Origin: JARRQB01 sp965368585
GTDB taxonomy: Bacteria > Pseudomonadota > Gammaproteobacteria > Chromatiales > Chromatiaceae
Direction of reading: 5' to 3'
NCBI GenBank assembly: GCA_965368585.1
Contig: CBDUNM010000003.1
Coordinates: 24,909 to 88,908, forward strand
DNA: 64,000 nt
Shown here: in pieces, positions 63,550-64,000 of the stretch
Layout: every line of letters begins with the position of its first letter
How positions within the stretch are numbered: position 1 is the first letter of the stretch
The notes under the pieces: generated by a model
Databases searched by the model: none
Seen by the model: only the letters and a program-made list of their open reading frames with translations
What the model was told of the DNA's origin: nothing
Translations under genes and position numbers: made by a program

Positions 63550-63768
63550 ATGCGCAACAATGCGTTGCTCGTCGCCGTGGCGGTCCACACGGTGGCCGTG
63601 CCGGTGATGGTCTTCTTTCCGCAGTATGCGCCTGTCGGTGCCGTTTTTGCTGCCCTGATTCTATTGTGGTTTTTCAGCATTTTGTACAATGGCGATGGCG
63701 ATATGTCGACGAAGAATTATCCGGCCAGAATGGTATACCTTGAGGTCTTGAGCAGCCATGTTCGATAG
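63550..63768 (+). CDS. Small membrane protein
   Basis: A 72-residue protein with two probable membrane helices (ALLVAVAVHTVAVPVMVFF and VGAVFAALILLWFFSIL) and a polar C-terminus. Not recognised. It overlaps the next small gene by 11 bp, which suggests they are made together. No strong ribosome-binding site is visible, so confidence is moderate. Confidence 0.5.
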   Translation: MRNNALLVAVAVHTVAVPVMVFFPQYAPVGAVFAALILLWFFSILYNGDGDMSTKNYPARMVYLEVLSSHVR

Positions 63769-63958
63769 CAATTGTCTTGCTTGCGGTAAAAGAATCAGCA
63801 GCGACGCGCAGTACTGTCCGTATTGCAAGGTCGAGGTGGGCAGCAAGAAGGTCGACGACGAAAAAGCGAGGTCTGGCCGCTTTATCTGGATTGTCGTTGT
63901 ACTGGCGGTTTTGTGCGTAGCGATCGCCCTGTGGCTGCCGCGCGATGTTACGCCCTGA
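63758..63958 (+). CDS. Small zinc-ribbon membrane protein
   Basis: A 66-residue protein with an N-terminal zinc ribbon (CLACGKR then CPYC, four cysteines at 6, 9, 20 and 23) and a single C-terminal membrane helix (FIWIVVVLAVLCVAIALWL). This layout is seen in many small bacterial membrane proteins of unknown role. It overlaps the preceding small gene. Confidence 0.65.
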   Translation: MFDSNCLACGKRISSDAQYCPYCKVEVGSKKVDDEKARSGRFIWIVVVLAVLCVAIALWLPRDVTP

Positions 63959-64000
63959 GGCGTTTCGGCGAAGGCAACGCGACTCAGCTCTGTGCCGCGA

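Overview
This window is a gene-dense, GC-rich chromosomal segment of a gammaproteobacterium. Gene content and order point to the Chromatiales/Ectothiorhodospiraceae kind, often chemolithoautotrophs. Three things suggest this: a Pseudomonas-type run from proC and yggS through pilT, pilU, the pyr genes, ruvX, yqgE, tonB and gshB to pilGHIJ-chpA; a Calvin-type class II aldolase in a tkt-gap-pgk-pyk-fba cluster; and an ahcY-metK pair with an SAH riboswitch. The organism assignment is inference. I see no rRNA or tRNA genes, insertion sequences, prophage genes or CRISPR arrays.

Layout. Positions 1-2468 hold the end of xthA, an AmpG-like permease and a TauE/DsbD_2-type membrane protein. On the minus strand from 2503 to 5680 are DUF4426, yggU, yggT, proC and yggS. 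The pilus-retraction ATPases pilT and pilU follow (5995-8287). From 8307 to 16151 is a minus-strand series: a PyrK-like flavoprotein, a dihydroorotase homologue lacking its metal site, pyrB, pyrR, ruvX, yqgE, tonB, apbE and gshB. From 16770 to 27135 is a Pil-Chp chemosensory operon headed by an exported rhodanese gene and followed by a lipoprotein gene. Genes rsmE, metF, ahcY and metK (28024-32584, minus) come next, then a redoxin and the tkt-gap-pgk-pyk-fba block (33636-40659, plus). From 40707 to 45575 are small stress and accessory genes: usp, a CPCC protein, srkA, a glutaredoxin, purC, an unknown gene and an MbcA/ParS-like orphan. After them come typA, pip, a PilZ protein and a DUF1631 protein. 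From 52216 to 57965 are dtd, hisB-hisH-hisA-hisF-hisE (no hisI) and tatA-tatB-tatC. The last 6 kb carries an exported DUF255 protein, a pentapeptide protein, a tandem DUF302 protein, dinB and two tiny membrane proteins.

How the genes work together. PilT and PilU power pilus retraction and the Pil-Chp array controls pilus activity. MetK makes SAM, methyltransferases convert it to SAH, and AhcY removes SAH under what looks like direct riboswitch control, while MetF supplies methyl groups. The carbon block can serve glycolysis, gluconeogenesis or the regenerative part of the Calvin cycle, although no RuBisCO or phosphoribulokinase gene is present here. The his genes are tightly coupled and lead into the Tat export genes.

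The observations most worth pursuing are: a TatC whose cytoplasmic tail ends in a segment resembling the C-terminal domain of the pilus hub protein FimV; absence of hisI, with a 21-codon reading frame sitting exactly between hisF and hisE and overlapping both; an exported rhodanese coupled to pilG; and an antitoxin-like gene with no recognised toxin partner.
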